From positions 2,542,001 through 2,606,000 of the forward strand of contig NZ_CP034451.1 in assembly GCF_003952525.1 (NCBI RefSeq): DNA of 64,000 nt. The letters are read 5' to 3'. The notes beneath the pieces were generated by a model. The model was not told the origin of the DNA. It worked only from the letters and a program-made list of their open reading frames with translations, and made no database searches. Shown here piece after piece: positions 37,466-46,554 of this stretch; position 1 is the stretch's first letter, and every line of letters begins with the position of its first letter. This stretch comes from Mesorhizobium sp. M3A.F.Ca.ET.080.04.2.1. Lineage in GTDB: Bacteria; Pseudomonadota; Alphaproteobacteria; Rhizobiales; Rhizobiaceae. The translations under genes and the position numbers were made by a program.

Positions 37466-37473
37466 TCCGCCAG

Positions 37474-39213
37474 TCAGTAGCCCAGCGCCTCGCCAGCCGC
37501 GGCGCGGCTGTCGATGGCGCCGTTGTAGCGCGCGCCGCCGCCTTTCCCGATCTCCGCGAGGCTCTTGCCGCCGACCAGTATGCCGGCCGCCTGGCCCCAG
37601 GTCTGGTCGGCAAGGTCGAGGTGATAGCCCATGCCGGCCAAGAGCCTCTCGGTGTCGGGCGACAGACCGAACGGCTCGATATAGACGGTGTCAGGCAGCC
37701 ACTGGTGATGGATGCGTGGCGCGTCGATGGCCTCCTGGATGTTCATGCCATGATCAATCACGTTGACGATCGCCTCCAGCGTGATGGTGATGATGCGCGA
37801 ACCGCCCGGGCTGCCGATGACCATGAACGGCTTGCCGTCCTTGGTCACGATCGTCGGGCTCATCGATGACAGCGGCGTCTTCTTCGGCTGGATGGCGTTG
37901 GCCTCGCCCTGGACCAGCCCGTAGAGATTGGGCACGCCCGGCTTCTGGGTGAAATCGTCCATCTCGTTGTTGAGCAGGATGCCGGTGCCGTCGGCGACCA
38001 CGCCGGCGCCGAAGGAGCCGTTGAGCGTATAGGTGACCGCTACCGCGTTGCCGTCATTGTCGATGATCGAATAGTGGGTGGTTTCCTTAGACTCGCCGAA
38101 GCCCTTGGGCATCAATTCCTTCGACACGCCGGCGCGGAACGGATCGATCTTGTCGCGAATGTCCTTGGCATAGCTTTTGTCGAGCAGCTTCGAGACCGGA
38201 TTGTCGACGAAATCCGGATCGCCGAGCGCCGAATTGCGGTCGACATAGGCATGGCGCATGGCCTCGACCATGACATGCACCGTCTCGGCCGAACCGGCGC
38301 CGAGATAGGACAGCGGGTATCCTTCGAGCACGTTGAGGATTTCGCAGATGATGACGCCGCCCGAGCTCGGCGGCGGCGAGGAGATGATCTCGTAGCCGCG
38401 ATAGGAGCAGGTGACGGGCTTCAGCTCGCGCACGGCATATTGCTCGAAATCGGCCTTGGCCAGGATGCCGCCCTTGGCGCCGCTGGCCTTGACGATGGCG
38501 TCGGCAATCGGCCCCTTGTAAAAGGCCTCGGGGCCCTTTTCGGAAATGGCGGATAGCGAGGCGGCAAGGTCCGGCTGCATCAGCCGCTCGCCGGCGGTGT
38601 AGGGCTTGCCATCCTTTTTCAAGAAAATTGCGGCCGCAGCCGGATCCTTGGCCAACCGTGCAGCGCCACTCGCAAAGGAGGCGGCGTCGCCCTGGTTCAG
38701 CACGAAACCGTCCTTGGCATAGGCGATTGCCGCTGCCATCAGATCCTGCCTGGGCCGCGTCCCGTATTTCTGGCGCGCCATCTCGAAGCCGGCAACCGAA
38801 CCGGGAACGCCGACGGCGAGATAGCCGTCGAGGCTGGCGCCTTTGATGGGATTGCCGTCCTTATCGAGATACATGGTTTTGGTGGAGGCCAGCGGCGCGC
38901 GCTCGCGGAAGTCGATGAAGCTCGAGCGGCCGTCCTTCAGGCGAATGGTCATGAAACCGCCGCCGCCGATATTGCCGGCGTTCGGATAGACGACGGCCAG
39001 CGCATAGCCGACGGCAACCGCCGCATCTACGGCGTTGCCGCCCTTCTTCAGCACCTCGACACCGACCTCGGAGGCCAGATGCTGAGCGGTCACCACCATG
39101 CCGTGCTCGCCCTTGGAGGGAGCGGGCGACGCAGCGAAAACCGCTGTTGACTGTGCAAGGGCGAAGCTGAGCGACAGGCTGAGGGCGATCAGCGTCCGGC
39201 GGGTGATAGGCAT
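37474..39213 (-). CDS. ggt: Gamma-glutamyltranspeptidase
   Basis: This 579-residue periplasmic enzyme has a signal peptide (about residues 1-27). The precursor self-cleaves before the nucleophile threonine in 'KETTHYSIIDNDGNAVAVTYTLN' (second Thr, about residue 384), and the small subunit carries 'GTGILLNNEMDDFTQKPG' and 'SSMSPTIVTKDGKPFMVIGSPGG' (split: SPTIVTKDGKPFMVIGSPGG). It hydrolyses or transfers the gamma-glutamyl group of glutathione and other gamma-glutamyl compounds. It stands alone on the minus strand, converging with the small membrane protein gene 8 bp away. Confidence 0.95.
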   Translation of the reverse strand: MPITRRTLIALSLSLSFALAQSTAVFAASPAPSKGEHGMVVTAQHLASEVGVEVLKKGGNAVDAAVAVGYALAVVYPNAGNIGGGGFMTIRLKDGRSSFIDFRERAPLASTKTMYLDKDGNPIKGASLDGYLAVGVPGSVAGFEMARQKYGTRPRQDLMAAAIAYAKDGFVLNQGDAASFASGAARLAKDPAAAAIFLKKDGKPYTAGERLMQPDLAASLSAISEKGPEAFYKGPIADAIVKASGAKGGILAKADFEQYAVRELKPVTCSYRGYEIISSPPPSSGGVIICEILNVLEGYPLSYLGAGSAETVHVMVEAMRHAYVDRNSALGDPDFVDNPVSKLLDKSYAKDIRDKIDPFRAGVSKELMPKGFGESKETTHYSIIDNDGNAVAVTYTLNGSFGAGVVADGTGILLNNEMDDFTQKPGVPNLYGLVQGEANAIQPKKTPLSSMSPTIVTKDGKPFMVIGSPGGSRIITITLEAIVNVIDHGMNIQEAIDAPRIHHQWLPDTVYIEPFGLSPDTERLLAGMGYHLDLADQTWGQAAGILVGGKSLAEIGKGGGARYNGAIDSRAAAGEALGY

Positions 39214-39303
39214 TGGCGGGGCTCTCCGGGGCGTGGGAACGCCTAGGAAAGACCGTGGAAGCGCGTTAGTCCAATAAAAATCGAATTATCGAACGGCTTC
39301 GGC

Positions 39304-40596
39304 TCAAACAATCCCGCCGCCGCCACCCGCCACCGCCGGCCTTTCCGCCGCGACCTTCGCGCGGTAGCCGGCCTCGCGATAGGCGGCGACCGGATCGATG
39401 GCGCCGCCTGTCCTGAGCCGCGCCATGGCGAGAATCGGTTCGACATCGGTCCGATAGGCCGCCTTCAGCGTCTGTGTCGCCATCAGCGCGTCGTTGGCCT
39501 CCTGGAAGCTTTCCAGCGCCTTGCGGTCGACGAGCAGCGCCTGGGCATAGGCGCGCTGCACCTCGACCGCCGACAGCATCAGGCTTTCGATCGGATCGGT
39601 GACGTTGTGGCTCTGGTCGAGCATGTGCGCGGGATTGAAACCGTTGGCGCCGGCAAGCTCTGCATCGACCAACTCGTTGAAGACGAGGAACAGCCGATAG
39701 GGATCGATGGAGCCGGCATCGAGGTCGTCGTCGCCATATTTGGAATCGTTGAAGTGGAAGCCACCCAGCTTGCCGAACTGGATCAGCCGCGACACGATCA
39801 TTTCGATGTTGACGTTGGGCGCGTGGTGGCCGAGGTCGACCAGGCAGAAGGCCTTGTCGCCGAGCTCCCTGGCGATGATGTAGTTGGTGCCCCAGTCCTG
39901 CACGACCGTCGAATAGAAGGCCGGCTCGTACATCTTGTGCTCGGTGAACAAGCGCCAGTCATCCGGCAGGCCGGCATAGATTTCGCGCATGGCATCGAGA
40001 TAGCGCTCGAAGGCCTTGGCGAAATTGACCTGGCCGGGGAAATTCGAGCCGTCGCCGATCCACACCGTCAGCGCCTTCGAGCCCAGCGTATTGCCGATCT
40101 CGATGCATTCGAGATTGTGCTCGACCGCCTGCCGGCGCGTGCCGGCATCGGCGTGCGACAGCGAGCCGAACTTATAGGAGAGCTTCTGATCAAGGGCGTC
40201 GGAGAAGGTGTTGGAATTCATGGCATCGAAACTGAGACCGAAGCGGGACGCCGCCTGCTTCAGCCGGTTGGGATCGGCCTTGTCCCAGGGGATGTGCAGC
40301 GAGACGGTGGGTGTTGCCCGTGTCAGTTGCTGGATGACGGCGCAGTCCTCGACCTTGTCGAAGATGTCGCGCGGCTCGCCTGGACCGGGAAAGCGGGCGA
40401 AGCGCGTGCCGCCGGTGCCGACACCCCAGGAGGGGATGGCGACACCGAATTTTTCCACCTTGTCGCGGATGGCGTCGATGGCGATGCCGCCCCGGTCGAG
40501 GCGCTCGCCGAGCGAGGCATAGTCGCGCTCGAGATCGGTTTTGCGGGCGGCATTGCCCTTTTCGATGACGTCAGCCGAGATGATCAATTCGGACAC
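39304..40596 (-). CDS. rhaI: L-rhamnose isomerase (rhizobial RhaI type)
   Basis: This 430-residue TIM-barrel sugar isomerase interconverts L-rhamnose and L-rhamnulose. Key segments are 'FGVAIPSWGVGTGGTRFARFPG', 'VSLHIPWDKADPNRLKQAA', the metal/catalytic stretches 'LFTEHKMYEPAFYST', 'CLVDLGHHAPNVNIEMIV' and 'GGFHFNDSKYGDDDLDAGS'. I choose the GTG at 40596 because GGGAGG lies 7-8 nt upstream; the ATG-less longer frame to 40611 would start inside that site. It follows rhaD on the minus strand after a 168-bp gap containing a large palindromic repeat. Confidence 0.94.
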   Translation of the reverse strand: MSELIISADVIEKGNAARKTDLERDYASLGERLDRGGIAIDAIRDKVEKFGVAIPSWGVGTGGTRFARFPGPGEPRDIFDKVEDCAVIQQLTRATPTVSLHIPWDKADPNRLKQAASRFGLSFDAMNSNTFSDALDQKLSYKFGSLSHADAGTRRQAVEHNLECIEIGNTLGSKALTVWIGDGSNFPGQVNFAKAFERYLDAMREIYAGLPDDWRLFTEHKMYEPAFYSTVVQDWGTNYIIARELGDKAFCLVDLGHHAPNVNIEMIVSRLIQFGKLGGFHFNDSKYGDDDLDAGSIDPYRLFLVFNELVDAELAGANGFNPAHMLDQSHNVTDPIESLMLSAVEVQRAYAQALLVDRKALESFQEANDALMATQTLKAAYRTDVEPILAMARLRTGGAIDPVAAYREAGYRAKVAAERPAVAGGGGGIV

Positions 40597-40624
40597 TGCA
40601 ATTCCTCCCAAAATGCGTTCGGCT

Positions 40625-40752
40625 GGCGCTGCCCCTCATCCGCCTGCCGGCACCTTCTCCCCGTATTGACGGGGAGAAGGGAAGCACTCCGGCGCTGGCG
40701 TCCCCCTCTCCCCGTTCTTCACCGGGAGAGGGTAAGGGTGAGGGGCAGCGCC
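40625..40752. repeat. Large nested palindromic intergenic repeat (128 bp)
   Basis: The outer arms GGCGCTGCCCCTCA (40625-40638) and TGAGGGGCAGCGCC (40739-40752) are perfect over 14 bp. Inside lie two more hairpins, CTTCTCCCCG/CGGGGAGAAG and CCCTCTCCCC/GGGAGAGGG. This composition is familiar as a dispersed repeat in rhizobial genomes. It lies between rhaD and rhaI, where the folded RNA could adjust the relative expression of the two genes. Confidence 0.85.
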
Positions 40753-40764
40753 GCCCTCAATAGT

Positions 40765-42867
40765 TTACCGCGTAAAGCTTTGCGCGTTGCCGGCGTCGAC
40801 ATTGACGATGTTGCCGGTCGACTTGGCCGACATGTCGGAGGCGAAGAAGTAGATCGCCTCGGCGATGTCCTCCGGGAAAACCGAGCGCTTCAGCATCGAG
40901 CGCGAGCGGTAATGCTCCTCGAGATCGTCGGTCGACATCTTGTAGGCGGCGGCGCGCTGTTCCTTCCATTCGCCGCTCCAGATCTTGGAGCCGCGCAGCA
41001 CGGCGTCCGGATTGACGACGTTGACCCTGATCTGCGCCTCCGCGCCTTCCAGCGCCAGGCAGCGCGCCAGATGGATCTCGGCCGCCTTGGCCGTGCAATA
41101 GGCGGAAGCGTTGGGGGAAGCGGCTAGCCCGTTCTTGGAGGCGACGAAGACGACATTGCCGCCGATCTTCTGCACGCGGAACAGCCGGAAGGCCTCGCGC
41201 GAGACAAGGAAGTAGCCGGTCGACAGAATGTCCATATTCTTGTTCCACAGCGCCAGCGTCGTCTCCTCGATCGGCGCCGATGAGGCCAGGCCAGCGTTCG
41301 AAACCAGAATGTCGATGCCGCCGAACTCGACCGCGGTTTCGGCGAAGCCGGCGACAACCTGCTCCTCCGAGGTGACGTTGATGACCACCGGGCGGACGAA
41401 GTCCTTGCCGAAGGCTTTGGAAAGCTCTTCGTTGGCGCTGGCGAGTGCCGCCTCGTCGATATCGGCCAGCACCACGCAGGCGCCTTCGCGCAGCAGGCGG
41501 CTGGCGGTAGCGCGGCCGATACCGCCGGCGCCGCCGGTGACCAGCGCGATCTGGCCGGCCAATGCCTTCGGCTTCGGCAGGCGCTGCAGCTTGGCTTCTT
41601 CGAGCTGCCAGTATTCGATGTCGAACGCTTCCTGTTCCGGCAGACCGACATAGGAGGAGACGGTCGAGGCGCCGCGCATGACGTTGATCGCATTGACGTA
41701 GAATTCGCCGGAAATGCGCGCGGTCGCCTTGTCGCCGGCGAAGGTGAACATGCCGACGCCCGGCATGAGATAGACCACCGCGTTCGGATCGCGCACGGGG
41801 GGCGAATCCGCATGCTTGCAGCGGTCGTAATAGGCCTGGTAGCCGGCGCGGTATTCGGCGACATCGTTCGCAAGGCGCGCGATGACTGCATCGACATCCG
41901 GTTTCGCCGGGTCGAACTCGATGACCAGCGGCCGGATCTTGGTGCGCAGGAAATGATCCGGGCAGGACGTGCCGAGAGCCGCCAGGGGGCGCAGGTGCTT
42001 CGAATTGACGAATTCGAGCACTGCCGGCTGGTCGTCGAAATGACCGAGCTTGTGGCTCTTTTCGGAGACAAGGCCGCGGATTCTCGGCATCAGCTTCGCG
42101 GCGATGGCGCGGCGCGCCGGCGCATCGAGCGACTGCACCGCCTCGCCGCCGAAGATCGCCACGCCTTCCGACCGGCGCTCGAACCACTCCATGGCCTGGT
42201 TGATCACCGAAATCGTCGTCTCGTAACACTCCTTGGGCGTGTCGCCCCAGGTGAACAGTCCGTGACTTTCGAGCACGACGCCCTTGGCATCGGGATTTTC
42301 GAGGCAGAATGTCTCCAGCCACAGGCCGAGCTCGAAGCCCGGCCGCTTCCAGGGCAGCCAGCCGATGGCATCGCCGAAGATCTCCTTCGTGATCGCCTTG
42401 GAATCCTTGGCGGCGGCGATCGCGATGATGGCGTCGGGATGCATGTGATCAACGCAGGCCTTGGGCACGAAGGCATGCAGCGGCGTGTCGATCGAGGCCG
42501 CGCGAGGATTGAGGTTGAAGGTGCAATGCGGCAGGTAGCCGACCATCTCGTCCTCATGCGCGAGCCCGCGATAGAGGCCCTTCAGCGCGCGCAGCTTTTC
42601 CATGTAGAGCGTGGCGAAGCCGTCGAGCTTGATCGAGGCGCTGTCGCCGCCCGAGCCCTTGACCCATAGCACCTCGACATCCTCGCCGGTCAGCGGGTCC
42701 TTCTGCCAGACCTTGGACGAGGTGTTGCCGCCGCCATAGTTGGTGACGCGCTTGTCGGAGCCGAGCGTGTTCGAGCGATAGACAAGAAGCTCGGGACCGC
42801 TCATCCCCACGGTTTTCGCATCGTCCCAAAGATTGGCGAGGCGCGAGCCGGAGCGCTTGTCGAGCAT
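40765..42867 (-). CDS. rhaD: Bifunctional rhamnulose-1-phosphate aldolase / L-lactaldehyde dehydrogenase
   Basis: This 700-residue fusion has an N-terminal class II aldolase domain (about residues 1-420, with 'YGGGNTSSKVW' and zinc-site 'DHMHPDAIIAIAA'). The C-terminal SDR domain ('ALVTGGAGGIGRATASRLL' near 440, 'LVSNAGLASSAPIEE' near 525, and the Tyr-x3-Lys motif 'YCTAKAAEIHLARCL' near 605) completes it. The aldolase splits L-rhamnulose 1-phosphate to DHAP and L-lactaldehyde and the dehydrogenase oxidises the latter to L-lactate. GGGAGG precedes the ATG at 42867. It is divergent from rhaR. Confidence 0.94.
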   Translation of the reverse strand: MLDKRSGSRLANLWDDAKTVGMSGPELLVYRSNTLGSDKRVTNYGGGNTSSKVWQKDPLTGEDVEVLWVKGSGGDSASIKLDGFATLYMEKLRALKGLYRGLAHEDEMVGYLPHCTFNLNPRAASIDTPLHAFVPKACVDHMHPDAIIAIAAAKDSKAITKEIFGDAIGWLPWKRPGFELGLWLETFCLENPDAKGVVLESHGLFTWGDTPKECYETTISVINQAMEWFERRSEGVAIFGGEAVQSLDAPARRAIAAKLMPRIRGLVSEKSHKLGHFDDQPAVLEFVNSKHLRPLAALGTSCPDHFLRTKIRPLVIEFDPAKPDVDAVIARLANDVAEYRAGYQAYYDRCKHADSPPVRDPNAVVYLMPGVGMFTFAGDKATARISGEFYVNAINVMRGASTVSSYVGLPEQEAFDIEYWQLEEAKLQRLPKPKALAGQIALVTGGAGGIGRATASRLLREGACVVLADIDEAALASANEELSKAFGKDFVRPVVINVTSEEQVVAGFAETAVEFGGIDILVSNAGLASSAPIEETTLALWNKNMDILSTGYFLVSREAFRLFRVQKIGGNVVFVASKNGLAASPNASAYCTAKAAEIHLARCLALEGAEAQIRVNVVNPDAVLRGSKIWSGEWKEQRAAAYKMSTDDLEEHYRSRSMLKRSVFPEDIAEAIYFFASDMSAKSTGNIVNVDAGNAQSFTR

Positions 42868-42965
42868 ATGAGGATCCTCCCTTGGAGCGCGAACGTCGCG
42901 CTCCTCTTTCTCGCGGCGAATGTCTACGCAAGCGGGCGGCTTGTCAATCATAAACGATCAATATC

Positions 42966-43000
42966 GATCATATTGCACTGCACAATGAAAATATATGATC
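42966..43000. promoter_or_regulatory. Candidate RhaR operator between rhaD and rhaR
   Basis: Perfect arms GATCATAT (42966-42973) and ATATGATC (42993-43000) lie in the 189-bp divergent spacer. Related half-sites continue on both sides (CGATCAAT at 42955, AATGATTG at 43005), forming an AT-rich array of GATCA/TGATC units in an otherwise GC-rich sequence. DeoR-family repressors often bind such repeated half-sites, so this is probably where RhaR controls both operons. Confidence 0.65.
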
Positions 43001-43056
43001 GGAAATGATTGACACTGCGCGCTTTCTAGTGCCTGATGGTCGCGCAGGGAGGAACC

Positions 43057-43866
43057 ATGCACGAAAAAGAGCGCCACAGGATCATTCTGTCCGCCGTCCA
43101 GGAAAAGCCTGTGGTGACGGTGCAGGAGATGGTCGACCTCACGGACTCTTCCGAGGCGACGATCCGGCGCGATATTGCGGCGCTGCATGTGCAAAAACGC
43201 CTGCGCCGGGTGCGCGGCGGCGCCGAGGCGATCTCGCCGCCGCAGTTCATCGGCCTTGCCGGACGGCCCTTCTCGGTCAACGAGACGCTGAACGCCACGC
43301 AGAAGCGGGCGATAGCCCGGGAGGCGGTGAACCTCTGCAACGATGGCGAGCCGATCATCATCAATGGCGGCACCACCACCTTCCAGATGGTGCATTTTCT
43401 GTCCGGACGGCGCATGCCGATCTTCACCAATTCGTTCCCGATCGCCGAGCATCTGCTCAAGCATTCGAAAAACACGGTGATGCTGTCGGGCGGCACGATC
43501 TACCGCGAGCAGAACATCATCCTGTCTCCCTTCGACAATGACGTGACGCGCAATTTCTATGCGCGCCGCATGTTCATGGGCGCACAAGGCCTGGGACCCC
43601 TGGGGCTGATGGAAGGCGACCCGCTCTTGATTCAGGCCGAGCAGAAGCTGATCGACCAGGCCGACGAACTGGTGGTGCTGGTCGATTCCTCAAAATTCCG
43701 CATGCGCTCCAGCCTGATCCTGTGCGGGCTGTCGCGCATCGCGACGGTGATCACCGACGACGGCATAGAGGATCGCGAAGCCAAGATGCTCGAGACTGCC
43801 GGTGTGGCGCTGGTCGTCGCCCGCAGACAGTCAGGCGAGAAGGAAGAATCTTCACTGCAGGCCTGA
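43057..43866 (+). CDS. rhaR: DeoR-family repressor of rhamnose genes
   Basis: This 269-residue protein has a DeoR helix-turn-helix ('RIILSAVQEKPVVTVQEMVDL', then 'SSEATIRRDIAALHVQKRLRR') and a DeoRC effector domain ('IIINGGTTTFQMVHFL', 'VDSSKFRMRSSLILC'). It leads the transport operon and is divergent from rhaD-rhaI, as in Rhizobium leguminosarum. Start 43057 is taken because GGGAGG lies just upstream; an in-frame ATG at 43036 has no such site. The effector is probably a rhamnose intermediate. Confidence 0.92.
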   Translation: MHEKERHRIILSAVQEKPVVTVQEMVDLTDSSEATIRRDIAALHVQKRLRRVRGGAEAISPPQFIGLAGRPFSVNETLNATQKRAIAREAVNLCNDGEPIIINGGTTTFQMVHFLSGRRMPIFTNSFPIAEHLLKHSKNTVMLSGGTIYREQNIILSPFDNDVTRNFYARRMFMGAQGLGPLGLMEGDPLLIQAEQKLIDQADELVVLVDSSKFRMRSSLILCGLSRIATVITDDGIEDREAKMLETAGVALVVARRQSGEKEESSLQA

Positions 43867-43914
43867 GGCGGCCCGCAGCGGCGATGGAATGCAACGCTCA
43901 AGGGAGGATATTCG

Positions 43915-44910
43915 ATGAGCTTTTTGAAGAAACTGCTGGTCACGGCGGCGTTTTCCGCCGCCATGTTCGTCAACGCCGCCTATGCCGAGAACGTCAAGAT
44001 CGCGCTGGTCGTGAAGTCGCTCGGCAACGGCTTCTTCGACGCCGCCAACAAGGGCGCCGAGGAAGCGGCCAAGGAACTGGGCGATGTCGACGTCATCTAC
44101 ACCGGCCCGACCAAGGCGACCGCCGAGGCGCAGATCGAGGTGATCAATTCGCTGATCGCGCAGAAGGTCAATGCCATCGCCGTTTCGGCCAACGACGCCG
44201 ACGCGCTGGTGCCGGTGCTGAAGAAGGCGATGGACCGCGGCATCACCGTGATCTCGTGGGACTCGGGCGTGGCCAAGGAAGGGCGCCAGCTCCATCTCAA
44301 CCCGTCCGACACCAACCTGATCGGCGAAACCATCATCAAGCTCGCCGCCGACTACCTGCCGGAAGGCGGCGAGGTCGCCATTTTGTCGGCCTCCTCGACC
44401 GCGACCAACCAGAACGCCTGGATCGAGGCGGCCAAGAAGGTGCTGCCGGAGAAATTCCCGAAGATCAAGCTCGTCGCCACCGTCTATGGCGATGACGACT
44501 CGGCCAAGAGCACGGACGAAGCCAAGGGCCTGTTGAAGTCCTATCCCAATCTCAAGGCGATCATCGCGCCGACCACCGTCGGCGTCGTCGCCGCGGCGCA
44601 GGTGGTGACCGACGAGAACCTGATCGGCAAGGTCAACGTCACCGGCCTGGCGCTGCCGTCGGAGTTCAAGAAGTTCATCGACAATGGCGCCAGCCAGGCG
44701 GTCGCGCTGTGGAACCCGATCGACCTCGGCTACTCGGCCATCTACCTCGCCCACGACCTGGCGGTGAAGAAGGAAGAGGCCAAGCCCGGCGCCACGCTGT
44801 CGATCGGCCGCGTCGGCAAGGTAACGCTCGACGACACCAACTCGGCTGCGATGGCTCCGCCCTTCCAGTTCGACAAGACCAACATCGAGAAGTTCTCCAA
44901 GATCTATTGA
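43915..44910 (+). CDS. rhaS: L-rhamnose ABC transporter substrate-binding protein
   Basis: This 331-residue periplasmic protein has a signal peptide (cleavage after 'NAAYA', residue about 24), then a type I periplasmic binding fold: 'KIALVVKSLGNGFFDAANKGAEEA', 'SANDADALVPVLKKAMDRGI', 'WDSGVAKEGRQLHLNPSD' and 'VALWNPIDLGYSAIYLAHDL'. It captures L-rhamnose for RhaT/P/Q. GGGAGG precedes the ATG. A strong palindrome follows, which may stabilise its mRNA so that the binding protein is made in excess. Confidence 0.93.
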   Translation: MSFLKKLLVTAAFSAAMFVNAAYAENVKIALVVKSLGNGFFDAANKGAEEAAKELGDVDVIYTGPTKATAEAQIEVINSLIAQKVNAIAVSANDADALVPVLKKAMDRGITVISWDSGVAKEGRQLHLNPSDTNLIGETIIKLAADYLPEGGEVAILSASSTATNQNAWIEAAKKVLPEKFPKIKLVATVYGDDDSAKSTDEAKGLLKSYPNLKAIIAPTTVGVVAAAQVVTDENLIGKVNVTGLALPSEFKKFIDNGASQAVALWNPIDLGYSAIYLAHDLAVKKEEAKPGATLSIGRVGKVTLDDTNSAAMAPPFQFDKTNIEKFSKIY

Positions 44911-44932
44911 TCCTGGTCGGCTTCGAACTCAT

Positions 44933-44956
44933 GCGGCGGGACAATTGTCCCGCCGC
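44933..44956 (+). promoter_or_regulatory. Perfect 24-nt palindrome between rhaS and rhaT
   Basis: GCGGCGGGACAA and its exact complement TTGTCCCGCCGC abut without a spacer. In RNA this gives a GC-rich hairpin 23 nt after the rhaS stop, without a T-run. Such intercistronic hairpins after binding-protein genes often protect the upstream message or partly attenuate the downstream genes. Confidence 0.75.
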
Positions 44957-44994
44957 AACTTCAAACGGACCTTCTCTCAGGGCCTGACACGGAT

Positions 44995-46554
44995 ATGGAC
45001 ACGACTGCCCAGCGCAAAATGGAGACGGAGCGGCCCGAGCCGTCAGGCCTGATTGAGAGCGCCAGCCCGCGCCTGACGCTCTCAGGCATTTCCAAGAGTT
45101 TCCCGGGCGTGCGCGCGCTGCACAATGTCAGCCTATCGCTCTATCCGGGGCAGGTGACGGCGCTGATCGGCGAGAATGGCGCCGGCAAGTCGACGCTGGT
45201 CAAGATCATGACCGGCATCTACCAGCCCGACGCCGGCGAGATCGGCATCGACGGGCAAACCACCACGCTCCCCAGCGCCCATGCCGCCTTCGGCCACGGC
45301 ATCACCGCCATTCACCAGGAGACCGTGCTGTTCGACGATCTGTCGGTCGCCGAAAACATCTTTCTCGGCCACGCGCCGCGCACCCGCTTCGGCATCATCG
45401 ACTGGCGCACCATGCGCAAGAACGCGCGCGAGGTGCTGGAGACGATGCGTGCCGGGCATATCGACGCCGACGCACGTCTGAAAGACCTCGGCATCGCCAA
45501 CAAGCATCTGGTCGCTGTGGCACGCGCCATGTCGATCGATGCGCGCATCGTCATCATGGACGAGCCGACGGCGGCGCTTTCGATGAAGGAGATCGAAGAG
45601 CTTTTCCTCCTGATCGAATTCCTCAAGAGCGAAGGCAAGGCGGTGCTCTTCATCAGCCATAAGTTCGACGAGATCTACCGCATCGCCGACCGCTACACCG
45701 TCTTCCGCGACGGCGAGATGGTCGGCGAGGGTCTGCTGAAAGATACCGGCCAGAACGAGATCGTGCGCATGATGGTCGGCCGCAACGTCGACCACATCTT
45801 CCCGGAGCGCGAGCCGAAGATCGGCGCGCCGGTGCTTGTCGTGTCCGGCCTGTCGCATCCGACCGAATTCGACGACATCGGCTTCGAGCTGCGCAAGGGC
45901 GAGATCCTCGGTTTCTACGGGCTGGTCGGCGCCGGGCGCAGCGAGGTGATGCAGGCGATCGCCGGCATCACGCGCACGAGCCGAGGCACCATCTCGCTGG
46001 ACAGCCAGACGATCGCGCCGAAATCGGCCGCGGATTCCATCGAGGCCGGCATCGTCTATGTGCCGGAAGAGCGCGGCAAGCAGGGCGTGGTTATCGGCCT
46101 GCCGATCTTTCAGAACGTCTCGCTGCCATCGCTCAAGCGGACCTCGAAATCCGGCGTGCTCAGGCTGGCGGAAGAGTTCGCGCTCGCCCGCTCCTATACC
46201 GAGCGCCTTGATCTGCGCGCCTCTTCGCTCAGCCAGGACGTCGGAACGCTTTCCGGCGGCAACCAGCAGAAAGTGGTCATCGCCAAATGGCTGGCCACCG
46301 CGCCCAAGGTCATCATCCTCGACGAACCGACCAAGGGCATCGACATCGGCTCCAAGGCCGCCGTGCACGGCTTCATGGCGGAGCTGGTCGCGCAGGGGCT
46401 TTCGGTGATCATGGTCTCATCGGAACTGCCCGAGATCCTTGGCATGTCGGACCGGGTGGTGGTCATGCGCGAGGGCCGCATCGCGGCAACCTACGACAAC
46501 AAGGGCCTCGACGCCGAGACGCTGGTCAGGACAGCAGCGGGGATCGCGGCATGA
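44995..46554 (+). CDS. rhaT: L-rhamnose ABC transporter ATP-binding protein
   Basis: This 519-residue double ABC ATPase has its first P-loop 'GENGAGKST' near residue 61, signature 'LGIANKHLVAVARAMS' (a weakly conserved first signature) and 'VIMDEPTAALS'. The second domain has 'GLVGAGRSEVM', 'LSGGNQQKVVIAKWLA' and 'VIILDEPTKGID'. It energises rhamnose uptake with RhaP and RhaQ. Its stop overlaps the rhaP start (ATGA). Confidence 0.92.
   Translation: MDTTAQRKMETERPEPSGLIESASPRLTLSGISKSFPGVRALHNVSLSLYPGQVTALIGENGAGKSTLVKIMTGIYQPDAGEIGIDGQTTTLPSAHAAFGHGITAIHQETVLFDDLSVAENIFLGHAPRTRFGIIDWRTMRKNAREVLETMRAGHIDADARLKDLGIANKHLVAVARAMSIDARIVIMDEPTAALSMKEIEELFLLIEFLKSEGKAVLFISHKFDEIYRIADRYTVFRDGEMVGEGLLKDTGQNEIVRMMVGRNVDHIFPEREPKIGAPVLVVSGLSHPTEFDDIGFELRKGEILGFYGLVGAGRSEVMQAIAGITRTSRGTISLDSQTIAPKSAADSIEAGIVYVPEERGKQGVVIGLPIFQNVSLPSLKRTSKSGVLRLAEEFALARSYTERLDLRASSLSQDVGTLSGGNQQKVVIAKWLATAPKVIILDEPTKGIDIGSKAAVHGFMAELVAQGLSVIMVSSELPEILGMSDRVVVMREGRIAATYDNKGLDAETLVRTAAGIAA

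Noticed and set aside
40757..42322. Minus-strand open frame of 521 codons overlapping rhaD in another frame
   Set aside because: The rhaD frame has full aldolase and SDR motifs; this one has none.
44933..44956. Rho-independent terminator ending transcription after rhaS
   Set aside because: The palindrome is perfect but lacks a T-run, and tightly overlapping rhaTPQUK need the same transcript.
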